From contig JAUYKD010000047.1 of NCBI GenBank assembly GCA_030700195.1, positions 1 through 31,656 of the forward strand: a DNA stretch of 31,656 bases, written 5' to 3'. This document shows, piece by piece, positions 1 to 6,601 of the stretch. Under the pieces are notes generated by a model that made no database searches, was not told where the DNA came from, and saw only the letters and a list, made by a program, of their open reading frames with translations. Source of the stretch: Candidatus Nealsoniibacteriota bacterium. Its GTDB lineage: Bacteria > Patescibacteriota > Minisyncoccia > Minisyncoccales > MHMH01. Position 1 is the stretch's first letter. The number at the start of each line of letters is the position of its first letter. The position numbers were made by a program, and so were the translations under genes.

Positions 1-4
1 AGAT

Positions 5-39
5 AAAAGCCCTCTTTCACGTTGTGAAAGAGGGCTTTT
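5..39 (-). terminator. Intrinsic terminator of the 198-aa gene
   Basis: A perfect 16-bp stem (5-20 with 24-39) with a 3-nt loop begins AAAAGCCC and ends GGGCTTTT. Read on the minus strand it lies about 65 nt past the stop codon at 106 and ends in a T run. The A/T runs on both sides mean it could also work on the plus strand. Confidence 0.8.
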
Positions 40-105
40 CCGTCCAAGGACCGAGGGACCAAGTTCCCAAACAGGAACCAAATCTCCAAGAGTCCAAGAA
101 CTTTT

Positions 106-702
106 TTACTTGCGAGGGAGGACAAAGACCAATAGGCTATCGGGATTCCAGACGCTGCCAGGATAGCCCCAACTGCAGTTGAGCCATAGCCCAGAATCAA
201 AGCGCTCTACACGGAGCACGTACAGGCGGCCACCGGAATCAGTAATCGGTTCCATTCCGACGATAATCCATTCGTCGTTTGGCTGGTCCCGGTATTGCAG
301 GCGCAGTTGGGGGCCGACTTCAGACGGACAGAGCTCCAAGCCGAGCTTTTTGGCGCACTCGTAAATCTGATCGCGCCTAGCACCTTTCTTGAAGCCGAGT
401 TCGGCGACTGTAAGTCTAACGAGATTCACCTCGATTTCCTCGGTGGCTACTTTGAAAGCGGGTTTTCCGAGAACATCGTTGGCCCATTCGCTGATATTAA
501 ATCCGTTACCCTTTATGGCTTTACGGAAATCATCAGCGGTCTTGAGGCCGATGCCGAGTTTAATCGTCTTCCAGATTTTCAACTGATGCTCCGCCTCTTT
601 AACCACCAATTCTTCAGCCAGAAAGCGACGAACGCCTTCCATCCCACCCAGCTTGTTAACCATAGCTTCCACCTGTCCCAGATTCAGTTCACCATACTTC
701 AT
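106..702 (-). CDS. Hypothetical protein, 198 aa, isolated gene
   Basis: I do not recognise the family. The protein has a charged helical N-terminal half (residues about 1-100) and a beta-rich, Trp-containing C-terminal half (about 110-198, with QLRLQYRDQP and ELCPSEVGPQ) and ends LLVFVLPRK. There is no signal peptide or membrane segment, so it is probably cytoplasmic. The start is supported by a strong Shine-Dalgarno (AAGGAGAAGGTAAA before ATG). The gene stands alone, with its own TTGACA promoter near 874-902, a leader of about 170 nt with hairpins, and a strong terminator at 5-39. It looks richer in GC than the neighbouring core genes. That it is a real gene is well supported; the function is unknown. 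Confidence 0.8.
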   Translation of the reverse strand: MKYGELNLGQVEAMVNKLGGMEGVRRFLAEELVVKEAEHQLKIWKTIKLGIGLKTADDFRKAIKGNGFNISEWANDVLGKPAFKVATEEIEVNLVRLTVAELGFKKGARRDQIYECAKKLGLELCPSEVGPQLRLQYRDQPNDEWIIVGMEPITDSGGRLYVLRVERFDSGLWLNCSWGYPGSVWNPDSLLVFVLPRK

Positions 703-717
703 TTTACCTTCTCCTTC

Positions 718-736
718 TTTCGGCTTTTTGCCGAAA
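718..736 (-). promoter_or_regulatory. Hairpin just upstream of the Shine-Dalgarno
   Basis: TTTCGGC and GCCGAAA (718-724, 730-736) form a 7-bp stem with a 5-nt loop. On the minus-strand mRNA it ends immediately before the GGAGAAGG ribosome binding site of the 198-aa gene. It could modulate ribosome access; this is inference from position only. Confidence 0.4.
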
Positions 737-775
737 ATTTTTCCTCTTCCCGAGGTTGTGGGGCCACGACTTCAT

Positions 776-829
776 TGTAGCCATAGCCAGAAACTACCGT
801 AAAATCAGTGGCTTTTGGCTATGGCTACA
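776..829. repeat. 14-bp inverted repeat in the leader of the 198-aa gene
   Basis: TGTAGCCATAGCCA (776-789) is perfectly repeated in inverted orientation at 816-829, with a 26-nt loop. It lies in the predicted 5' leader between the promoter at 874-902 and the gene. It may be an operator for a dimeric regulator or an RNA hairpin. Confidence 0.5.
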
Positions 830-873
830 CATCACAAGTAAATAATAAAAAGAGCTAATTTATTGTATCTTAA

Positions 874-902
874 AGTACAGCACGTTAATTAATTTCTGTC
901 AA
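874..902 (-). promoter_or_regulatory. Sigma70-like promoter for the 198-aa gene
   Basis: On the minus strand TTGACA (897-902) is followed by a 17-nt spacer and TGTACT (874-879). The -35 matches consensus fully and the -10 matches 4 of 6. The start site would be near 867, giving a leader of about 165 nt. Confidence 0.5.
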
Positions 903-936
903 TATCGGCAAAGTACATTTTGATCCAAAGCGCAAC

Positions 937-970
937 ATCAAAAAATCACCTTTTTGGGTGATTTTTTGAT
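937..970. terminator. Probable bidirectional terminator below the HD gene
   Basis: ATCAAAAAATCACC (937-950) pairs perfectly with 957-970 across a 6-nt loop. A and T runs inside the stem give a U-rich 3' arm on both strands. It lies past the HD-domain gene (stop at 1099) and upstream of the promoter at 874-902. The rest of 703-1098 holds the leader elements and the repeat at 1031-1083. Confidence 0.55.
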
Positions 971-1030
971 ACAATCGGTTCGCCACTCACTCGCGATCAC
1001 TCGGGTCGTGCCAATAAAAAATTGTGCTGA

Positions 1031-1083
1031 CGGGGGCGCTAATACTCGAACGTATCTCAGTCGCCCTAGCGCCGTTTGAACCT
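1031..1083. repeat. Direct repeat, copy A, flanking the HD gene
   Basis: About 53 nt that align by eye with 1851-1901, sharing ACTCGAACGyATCTCArTCGCCCTA in several blocks. It contains a weak inverted repeat (ACTCGAACG against CGTTTGAAC). It looks superficially like a tRNA T-arm but no cloverleaf can be drawn. Confidence 0.5.
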
Positions 1084-1098
1084 ATTTTATGGATAACC

Positions 1099-1809
1099 TT
1101 AATCAAGAATGCGGTAATTCTTCAATTCTTTCTTGTAAAAATCGGTCCTGCAACGAAATTCAGCTGGCTTGGTTTTCTTTAGATAACTCCCAATAGTATC
1201 GGCGAATGCCAATAAGATTAATTCTAGATATATGTTTGAAAATTTCTTTTTGAAATTCTTATATTCTTTCTGAAAATCCTTATTCTCCAAACCGGCTATC
1301 GCATGCGTCAAACTGTGTTCTTTCTCTGCACCTTTTTGAAAATCCTTGCACCCCAAACCGACAATATCATGCGTTACTCCATGATTTTTAGCTATATCTG
1401 TAATAATTTTTAATTCTTTTGGGGAAAGATTGAAACGATTTAATATTTTCTTTGTTTTTTGGGCCCCCTTCTTTTCGTGGCCAGGACAACCCCTGGCCCC
1501 GCCACCTAAATCAGCAATTGTTTCCTTTTTGCCGATATCGTGCAACAAGGCAGCGATGCACAATAAACTTTTTCTTGAATTTTTATCAATGATTTTATTT
1601 AGGGCTTGTTTGATTTTTTTCTTTGAGTTCCGAATGATTTTTTCTAAGTTATCTAAAACAGAAAGGGTGTGATCAAAAACTGACTCCTTATTATGCCATG
1701 GGCTATTTTCGACTACCCCTTCCAATTGATAAAGCTCTGGAATAAGATTCTTGAATTCCTTCTTCTTTATTTTTTTAATAGTGAGATCCGATAGTTTTAT
1801 CTTCCGCAT
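1099..1809 (-). CDS. HD-domain metal-dependent phosphohydrolase-like protein
   Basis: The HD signature is visible as LLHDIGK, preceded by an upstream His in FDHTLSVLDNLE and followed by PGHEKKGA and NHGVTHD, the usual metal-ligand pattern of the HD superfamily. The substrate is not predictable. The nearest look-alikes are the HD domains of CCA-adding-enzyme relatives. I prefer the ATG at 1809 (about 236 aa); the frame extends to 1872, but that extension runs into the flanking repeat. Two oddities: a 22-codon internal duplication (see 1271-1375), and a GGCCAGG...CCTGGCC hairpin at 1479-1498 that encodes GGARGCPGHE where relatives have a short loop. No Shine-Dalgarno is seen; TATAAA lies 7 nt before the ATG. 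Confidence 0.75.
   Translation of the reverse strand: MRKIKLSDLTIKKIKKKEFKNLIPELYQLEGVVENSPWHNKESVFDHTLSVLDNLEKIIRNSKKKIKQALNKIIDKNSRKSLLCIAALLHDIGKKETIADLGGGARGCPGHEKKGAQKTKKILNRFNLSPKELKIITDIAKNHGVTHDIVGLGCKDFQKGAEKEHSLTHAIAGLENKDFQKEYKNFKKKFSNIYLELILLAFADTIGSYLKKTKPAEFRCRTDFYKKELKNYRILD
1271..1375 (-). repeat. In-frame 66-bp duplication inside the HD gene
   Basis: The block starting GAAAATCCTT at 1272 recurs at 1338, a 66-nt (22-codon) period, with ATGCGT closing both copies. In protein the units run from GLGCKDFQKG and GLENKDFQKE with preceding THDIV / THAIA. The copies differ at several third positions, so the duplication is not very recent. Confidence 0.7.
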
Positions 1810-1850
1810 GTTTTTATTTATAGCCAAGGTTAGATTTCCTAACTGAGGTA

Positions 1851-1901
1851 CGGGGCTTGGACTCGAACGCATCTCAATCGCCCTATGGCCGTTCGAATCC
1901 T
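1851..1901. repeat. Direct repeat, copy B, flanking the HD gene
   Basis: Second copy of the repeat at 1031-1083, in the same orientation, just upstream of the HD gene. It contains an inverted repeat, GGACTCGAACG (1859-1869) against CGTTCGAATCC (1890-1900), with one G.T-type mismatch and a 20-nt loop. The following stretch 1902-1979 holds no gene I can see; GGGGCGACTCAGTCACTCGG near 1949 resembles sequence near 980-1010. Confidence 0.5.
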
Positions 1902-1982
1902 GGACGGGTGACGTGTCCTGGATGCGAACTTTTTCTCAAAAATGTGAGGGGCGACTCAGTCACTCGGCGTGTAATGTATTGG

Positions 1983-2053
1983 CTGCGAGGCTAGGATTCG
2001 AACCTAGATAAACAGATCCAAAATCTGTTGTCCTACCATTAGACGACCCCGCA
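1983..2053 (-). tRNA. tRNA-Gln (anticodon TTG)
   Basis: On the minus strand a full cloverleaf is present: acceptor TGCGGGG/CCTCGCA, anticodon stem ACAGA/TCTGT around the loop TTTTGGA (anticodon TTG), and T-arm CTAGG-TTCGAAT-CCTAG. Genomically encoded CCA follows at 1980-1982, unlike the other three tRNAs in the window. Confidence 0.93.
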
Positions 2054-2071
2054 ATGTATTGATATTTTACT

Positions 2072-3193
2072 CTATTTTTCTCCTAATTTCAAGGTTTCAA
2101 TAATAGCCAACTCTAAGGGTAATTGAGGGATAGAAGAGTATTTCATTTTATTTTCCGCTTCAAGAAAAAGCTTAAGGGCTCGATGAATCTCCGTTTCATT
2201 AAGCGAAGCAACCTGAGAACTAAGTTTTTGCTGTTCTTCTTGAGTTAAACCGGAAATAATCGGATTTATTGTTTCATTCCCTATCTTTAAAATTAACCCC
2301 TGCCTTAAATAATTAACCAAGGCTTTGGTAAACTCTTGAACGTCTTTGCCTTTTTCTAAAAGCTTATTTAAAAATCCAATGGCTTCTCCTGCTTTTTTCT
2401 GGCACAAAAGGTCAACAAAATCACCAACAATCTTAATATCTACCATACCGAGTAGTTCTTTGATGTTTTCTGCTTTAATAACGTCTGACTGGCCCAGCGC
2501 GCCAGAAAAGGTCAGCGCCTGGTCTAAAAGCCCTTCAGCGTCCCTGACAGCTCCACCGGAGTTCAAGGCAATGAGTTCTAAAGCGGGCCTTTCAATCTTT
2601 ACTTTTTCTTTGCCGGCAATTATTTCCAGTCTTTTAATTATTTCGGGCAGAGTCAGCTTTCTAAAATCAAACCTTTGGCACCTGGAAATAATGGTCGGTA
2701 TCATTTTATGAATTTCAGTCGTAGCTAAAATAAAAATAGCGTGGGCCGGAGGCTCTTCCAAAGTTTTCAACAAAGCATTGGCGGCCGACTTGGAAAGCTG
2801 ATGGGATTCATCAATAATAAAAACTTTGTATTTTGACTTGGTTGGCGTAAAGCGAATGCCTTCTATTAATTCTCTAATATCATCAACCCCGGTATGAGAA
2901 GCAGCGTCAATTTCAATTAAATCAATTGACCTTGATTCGTTTATTTCAGAGCAAGAAGAACACTTATTGCAGGGCTCTGCTTCTTTCTCTTTCCTTTGTT
3001 CGCAATTAACAGCCTTAGCTAGAAGCCGGGCCATAGAAGTTTTTCCGCTTCCCCTGGGCCCGGAAAATAAATAAGCATGAGAAACTATATTCGAAGCCAG
3101 GGCGTTGGTCAAGGTTTGAACCACATGCTCCTGGCCGATTATTTCTCCAAATGTCTTTGGCCTGTATTTTCTATACAATACTAAATTACTCAT
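2072..3193 (-). CDS. dnaX: DNA polymerase III subunit gamma/tau
   Basis: ATPase subunit of the clamp loader, which opens and loads the beta clamp with delta and delta'. Visible are the N-terminal YRKYRPKTFGEIIGQEHV, Walker A GPRGSGKTS (about residues 45-53), the four-cysteine zinc module (CEQRKEKEAEPCNKCSSC), Walker B FIIDESHQLS and the sensor/arginine-finger segment TIISRCQRFDF, followed by the lid and the collar domain III. At 373 aa it stops after the gamma part, so there is no tau-specific extension for binding polymerase and DnaB. The start has no Shine-Dalgarno; TGATTTAAT lies 5 nt upstream of the ATG. It is divergent from cysS across 61 nt. Confidence 0.95.
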   Translation of the reverse strand: MSNLVLYRKYRPKTFGEIIGQEHVVQTLTNALASNIVSHAYLFSGPRGSGKTSMARLLAKAVNCEQRKEKEAEPCNKCSSCSEINESRSIDLIEIDAASHTGVDDIRELIEGIRFTPTKSKYKVFIIDESHQLSKSAANALLKTLEEPPAHAIFILATTEIHKMIPTIISRCQRFDFRKLTLPEIIKRLEIIAGKEKVKIERPALELIALNSGGAVRDAEGLLDQALTFSGALGQSDVIKAENIKELLGMVDIKIVGDFVDLLCQKKAGEAIGFLNKLLEKGKDVQEFTKALVNYLRQGLILKIGNETINPIISGLTQEEQQKLSSQVASLNETEIHRALKLFLEAENKMKYSSIPQLPLELAIIETLKLGEK

Positions 3194-3198
3194 AATAG

Positions 3199-3207
3199 AT
3201 TAAATCA
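3199..3207 (-). promoter_or_regulatory. Extended -10 box 5 nt before dnaX ATG
   Basis: TGA-TTTAAT ends 5 nt before the dnaX start codon on the minus strand, so transcription would begin at or next to the ATG. Member of the leaderless-type starts, with slightly short spacing. Confidence 0.4.
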
Positions 3208-3239
3208 TCTTAACAGAAATTCCCTAAAAAGTAAAAAAA

Positions 3240-3248
3240 TGATAAAAT
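3240..3248 (+). promoter_or_regulatory. Extended -10 box 6 nt before cysS ATG
   Basis: TGA-TAAAAT followed by AAACTA and ATG. The distance places the predicted transcription start on the A of ATG, implying a leaderless mRNA. No Shine-Dalgarno is present. Confidence 0.55.
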
Positions 3249-3254
3249 AAACTA

Positions 3255-4667
3255 ATGCTTAAAATCTACAACACCCTATCAAGAAAAAAGGAAGTATTTA
3301 AACCAAGAAAAGGAAAAAAGGTAGAACTTTTCGTTTGCGGACCTACGGTTTATGACCTCTCCCACATTGGACATGCCAGAACTTATATTGCTTTTGATCT
3401 GATGGCCAAATACCTCAAAGAAAAAGGGTACGATGTTTTTTATCTGCAGAATATAACCGATATTGACGACAAAATCATCCAGCGGGCCAAAGACCTGCCT
3501 GCCGGCGGGCAGGGAAAAACCACGCCTGCCAAATTGGCCAGATTTTATGAAAAAGAGTACTTAAAAGACATGAAAACGCTGAAAGTTAACAGCGTAACAA
3601 AGTATGCCAGAGCTACCGACCACATTAAAGAAATCATATCCCAAATAGAAAGACTAAAAAAGAAAGGATATGCTTATCAAATAAACGATGGCATTTATTA
3701 TGATATTAAAAAGTTTAAAGATTACGGAAAACTATCCCGGAGAACAGCCATCCAGGCGGAAGATGGCGTTTCAAGAATAGACGAATCAAAAGAGAAAAAG
3801 AACAAAGGCGACTTTTGCTTGTGGAAAATATCAAAACCCGGGGAGCCCAAATGGCCAAGTCCTTTTGGACAAGGCAGACCGGGCTGGCATATAGAAGACA
3901 CAGCCATTGCTGAAAAGTTCTTTGGCCCTCAATATGACGCGCACGGCGGAGGAAGAGACCTGATATTCCCCCACCACGAAGCAGAACTTGCCCAAATGGA
4001 AGCTATGTCAGGAAAATCGCCCATGGTTAAATATTGGCTGCACACCGGGTTTCTGACGGTCAATGGACAGAAAATGGCCAAATCCTTGGGCAACTTTATT
4101 ACCATCCAGGATTTCGTTAAACAGAATTCTCCCAGAACATTAAGATTTCTTATGGTTAAAAATCATTACCGCTCCCCGATTGACTATAGCGAAAACTCTT
4201 TAACCCAAACGAAAAAAGAGTTGCAAAGGATAGACGAATTTATCAGTAAGCTTAAAAGCTTAAAAAATAAAAAAAGAGTTAAAAAGGTAAACCTTTTTTC
4301 CATTTCAGCTTACGCTTCGGCATTTGAGGAAACTGTGGAAGATGATTTTAATACTCCCAAAGCCATAGCTGTTATCTTTGAATTGATAAATAAAACAAAC
4401 TCTTTAATAAGCCAAAACCTTCCTACAAAAAAAGAAGCTAAAAACATATTAGACTTCTTAAAAAAGATTGATAAAATCTTTGATTTCATCTTTTGGCCAA
4501 TCGCAAAAATAAAACCCCCTCAAAATGTGCTCCGCTTGGCGGAGCACAGACAAAAATATAGAAAGAAAAAAGAATGGCAAAAAGCCGATGAAACGAGAGA
4601 AGAGATACAAAAACAAGGCTGGCTGGTTGAAGATACTAAGGAAGGACCTAAACTTAAACACTTATAA
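3255..4667 (+). CDS. cysS: Cysteine--tRNA ligase
   Basis: Class I synthetase charging tRNA-Cys. HIGH is seen in DLSHIGHARTY and KMSKS as GQKMAKSLGNF; the zinc-site region starts with FVCGPTVYD and continues with FPHHEAE. The usual GWHIECSAM Cys ligand is replaced by Asp (GWHIEDTAI), leaving one Cys, His and Glu plus this Asp as possible metal ligands. The 470-aa length is normal. A TGCCTGCCGGC-type palindrome (3494-3513) encodes the non-conserved loop DLPAGGQGKT, an apparent in-frame insertion. A second hairpin, GTGCTCCGC-TTG-GCGGAGCAC near 4525, lies in the C-terminal helix, but there the protein sequence still looks like the family. The 3' end overlaps the convergent gene at 4654 by 14 bp. 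Confidence 0.95.
   Translation: MLKIYNTLSRKKEVFKPRKGKKVELFVCGPTVYDLSHIGHARTYIAFDLMAKYLKEKGYDVFYLQNITDIDDKIIQRAKDLPAGGQGKTTPAKLARFYEKEYLKDMKTLKVNSVTKYARATDHIKEIISQIERLKKKGYAYQINDGIYYDIKKFKDYGKLSRRTAIQAEDGVSRIDESKEKKNKGDFCLWKISKPGEPKWPSPFGQGRPGWHIEDTAIAEKFFGPQYDAHGGGRDLIFPHHEAELAQMEAMSGKSPMVKYWLHTGFLTVNGQKMAKSLGNFITIQDFVKQNSPRTLRFLMVKNHYRSPIDYSENSLTQTKKELQRIDEFISKLKSLKNKKRVKKVNLFSISAYASAFEETVEDDFNTPKAIAVIFELINKTNSLISQNLPTKKEAKNILDFLKKIDKIFDFIFWPIAKIKPPQNVLRLAEHRQKYRKKKEWQKADETREEIQKQGWLVEDTKEGPKLKHL
3494..3513. repeat. Palindromic repeat inserted in cysS
   Basis: A 20-nt near-perfect palindrome with core TGCCGGC; the single mismatch would be a G.U pair in the cysS mRNA. It belongs to the same family as 7362-7377 and 12361-12380. 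The frame is kept. Confidence 0.65.
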
Positions 4668-4995
4668 TTGGAGCCGGCTTTTGACGAAGATGCTTCTTGA
4701 GGGAATGATACTTTTTTTGTGAAAGGCGCTTTTCTTTAATATATCTTGGAATCCTGGTAGGGATTCTTTTCTTTTTAGGCCGGCTAAATTTCTTTAACTT
4801 TTCAGCCAGTAACTGAAAAGCAATCTTTTTATTTTGCGATTGGGAAGTGCGGTTATCGCTGTGGATTATTATGCCTGAAGACAAGTGATGCAATTTCACC
4901 CCTGTTTTTTTCCTGTCTCTTCTTTGCCCGCCAGAACCGGTTGAAGTGGAAAAATAAACCTTGGTTTGCTTTTTAAGTTCTTTGAAATTGTCCAT
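4654..4995 (-). CDS. RF-1 domain protein (ArfB/PrfH-like peptidyl-tRNA hydrolase)
   Basis: A 113-aa stand-alone release-factor catalytic domain. The GGQ loop reads STGSGGQRRDRKKTG, followed by VKLHHLSSGIIIHS and RTSQSQNKKIA, all typical of class I release factors. It lacks the codon-recognition domains, so it should hydrolyse peptidyl-tRNA on stalled ribosomes like ArfB (YaeJ) rather than terminate at stop codons; that is inference from domain content. The C-terminus is basic (RPKKKRIPTRIPRY), which in ArfB enters the mRNA channel. TGATAAAAT lies exactly 6 nt before the ATG and there is no Shine-Dalgarno. Its 3' end overlaps the end of cysS, a convergent pair. Confidence 0.85.
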   Translation of the reverse strand: MDNFKELKKQTKVYFSTSTGSGGQRRDRKKTGVKLHHLSSGIIIHSDNRTSQSQNKKIAFQLLAEKLKKFSRPKKKRIPTRIPRYIKEKRLSQKKYHSLKKHLRQKPAPIISV

Positions 4996-5001
4996 TATTA
5001 T

Positions 5002-5010
5002 ATTTTATCA
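5002..5010 (-). promoter_or_regulatory. Extended -10 box 6 nt before the RF-like gene
   Basis: TGA-TAAAAT, then ATAATA, then ATG on the minus strand. Same geometry as upstream of cysS and hicB. Confidence 0.55.
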
Positions 5011-5084
5011 AAAAATAAGCAATAGAAAAAGCGGCTTTCAAATCTTGCCAAGAAAATGCGAGCATGTTAAATTGGAATAGTATT

Positions 5085-6437
5085 ATGTCAGACGAACTCA
5101 TCCAAAAACTGCCTCCACAAAGCATAGAAGCAGAGCAATCGCTCCTGGGAGGACTGATGATTGATAAAGAAGCTATTTTGAAAGTAGTTGATTTTTTGCA
5201 GGCAAGGGATTTTTATAAAGGCATTCATCATACGATTTACGCGGCCATGGTTGACCTTTTTGGCAAAGGAGAGCCGATTGACTTGCTTTCTATTTCAACG
5301 CGGCTTAAAGAAAAAGAAAAACTGGAAGAAATAGGAGGCAATTCTTATTTAACAGAACTCATCAACTCCGTACCAACCGCCACTAATGTTTTAAACTATG
5401 CCAAAATTGTCCAAAGAAAAAGAATTTTAAGGGATTTGATAGACGCCAGCCATGAAATAGGATTAATGGGGTATGCGGAAGAAGAAGATGTTGAGCAGGT
5501 TTTAGACCAGGCGGAAAGCAAGATTTTCAGTATTGCCCAAAAATCACTTTCCCAAAACTTCGTGCCAATCGCCAGCTCCCTTGAAGAAGCCTTTGAGAGA
5601 TTAGATAAGCTATCAAAACATGGCGGGGAAATGAGGGGTGTGCCGACCGGCTTTACCGACCTGGACAATATTTTGGCTGGGCTGCAAAAATCAGACCTGA
5701 TTATATTAGCTTCGCGCCCCAGCATGGGAAAATCAGCTTTGGCGGTTGATATGGCAAGAAATATTGCTTTTCATAAGAAAATTCCCGTTGGTATTTTTAG
5801 TTTGGAAATGTCTAAAGACCAGGTTGTCGACCGGCTGATCGCCGCTCAAGCCGGAGTTGATTTGTGGAAGTTAAGAACCGGACATCTTTCAAGCGACGGA
5901 ACAGATAATGATTTTATGAGGATACAGCAGGCGCTCGGCGTACTGGCTGAAACTCCTATCTATATTAATGATTCAGCCACCTCCAATATCCTTCAAATGA
6001 GGTCTTTAGCCAGAAGACTGCAGGCAGAAAAAGGCCTCGGATTAATCGTGGTTGATTATCTGCAGCTAATGGAGCCCAGAAATCCTCAAGCCAGCCCCGT
6101 CCAGCAGGTAACTGAAATCTCGAGGTCTTTAAAGGGTTTAGCCAGAGAGCTTAATATCCCTGTTTTAGCTCTTTCTCAATTATCAAGGGCCGTAGAAATG
6201 CGTACGCCGCCAAAACCTCGATTAGCTGATTTAAGAGAAAGTGGGAGTCTGGAGCAGGATGCGGACGTGGTGCTTTTCATCTACCGAGAAAAAGAAATGG
6301 GCGAACCGGTTCCTAAAAACGTGGCTGAAATAATAATCGCCAAGCATAGGAACGGGCCGGTCGGAGCAATTAAGCTTTACTTTGATAGCCAAAGAGTAAC
6401 CTTCCGCAACCTGGAAAAGGGAATGTTTGAAGAATAA
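5085..6437 (+). CDS. dnaB: Replicative DNA helicase DnaB
   Basis: Hexameric 5'-3' helicase of the replication fork. The N-terminal domain begins LPPQSIEAEQSLLGG, and the RecA-like core has Walker A ASRPSMGKSALA, EMSKDQVVDRL, Walker B VVDYLQLM, and LSRAVEMR with LRESGSLEQDADVVLFIYRE. The length is normal and there is no intein. I favour the ATG at 5085 (MSDELIQ, 450 aa), because the upstream ATG at 5064 adds only MLNWNSI, which is not family-like; neither has a convincing Shine-Dalgarno. The stop is followed after 2 nt by the ATG of a repeat-encoded leader ORF that runs into recR, so dnaB and recR are likely cotranscribed. Confidence 0.95.
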   Translation: MSDELIQKLPPQSIEAEQSLLGGLMIDKEAILKVVDFLQARDFYKGIHHTIYAAMVDLFGKGEPIDLLSISTRLKEKEKLEEIGGNSYLTELINSVPTATNVLNYAKIVQRKRILRDLIDASHEIGLMGYAEEEDVEQVLDQAESKIFSIAQKSLSQNFVPIASSLEEAFERLDKLSKHGGEMRGVPTGFTDLDNILAGLQKSDLIILASRPSMGKSALAVDMARNIAFHKKIPVGIFSLEMSKDQVVDRLIAAQAGVDLWKLRTGHLSSDGTDNDFMRIQQALGVLAETPIYINDSATSNILQMRSLARRLQAEKGLGLIVVDYLQLMEPRNPQASPVQQVTEISRSLKGLARELNIPVLALSQLSRAVEMRTPPKPRLADLRESGSLEQDADVVLFIYREKEMGEPVPKNVAEIIIAKHRNGPVGAIKLYFDSQRVTFRNLEKGMFEE

Positions 6438-6439
6438 TC

Positions 6440-6576
6440 ATGTACCCCGTTAGAAATTTGCCACAATTTTATCTATTAAAATTAAAACAAATACTTTATT
6501 TTGTTAAACTTCCGCCAAAAAAAGAACCGCTGGTCTTTTTTGGCCACTTTCATCTATGCAAATTTCTAACGGGGTG
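6440..6576 (+). repeat. CCCCGTTAGAA hairpin repeat, copy 3 (dnaB-recR)
   Basis: The outer arms CCCCGTTAGAAATTTGC and GCAAATTTCTAACGGGG (17 bp, perfect; the right arm ends at 6571 just before TG) enclose about 100 nt. An inner hairpin of 11 bp, GCCAAAAAAAGA...TCTTTTTTGGC, lies about 6512-6545. The element fills the whole dnaB-recR gap, and the right arm contains the GGGGTG in which the GTG is the likely recR start. Related copies: 15325-15460 and 15804-15941. Confidence 0.8.
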
Positions 6577-6601
6577 TATCCCCCATCCGTACAAAAACTA
6601 A
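6440..6601 (+). CDS. Possible repeat-encoded leader ORF overlapping recR
   Basis: An ATG 2 nt after the dnaB stop opens a 53-codon frame starting MYPVRN, which crosses the whole hairpin repeat and stops at 6599-6601, inside recR in another frame. The peptide is Lys- and Phe-rich and matches no family I know. The other two copies of the repeat start analogous frames with MNPVR. It may act through translation (opening the hairpin that covers the recR start) rather than through its product. No Shine-Dalgarno; existence unproven. Confidence 0.3.
   Translation: MYPVRNLPQFYLLKLKQILYFVKLPPKKEPLVFFGHFHLCKFLTGCIPHPYKN

Noticed and set aside
295..780. Plus-strand 161-codon frame opposite the 198-aa gene
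   Set aside because: It is antisense to a gene with a proper Shine-Dalgarno, promoter and terminator, and shows no motif or start signal of its own.
1028..1084. Possible tRNA gene because of CTCGAAC/GTTTGAAC motifs
   Set aside because: No acceptor, D or anticodon stems can be drawn; it is a diverged copy of the repeat at 1851-1901.
4525..4545. GTGCTCCGC/GCGGAGCAC palindrome in cysS as another inserted element
   Set aside because: The encoded segment (VLRLAEHRQK) fits the normal C-terminal helix of the family, so no insertion is needed to explain it.
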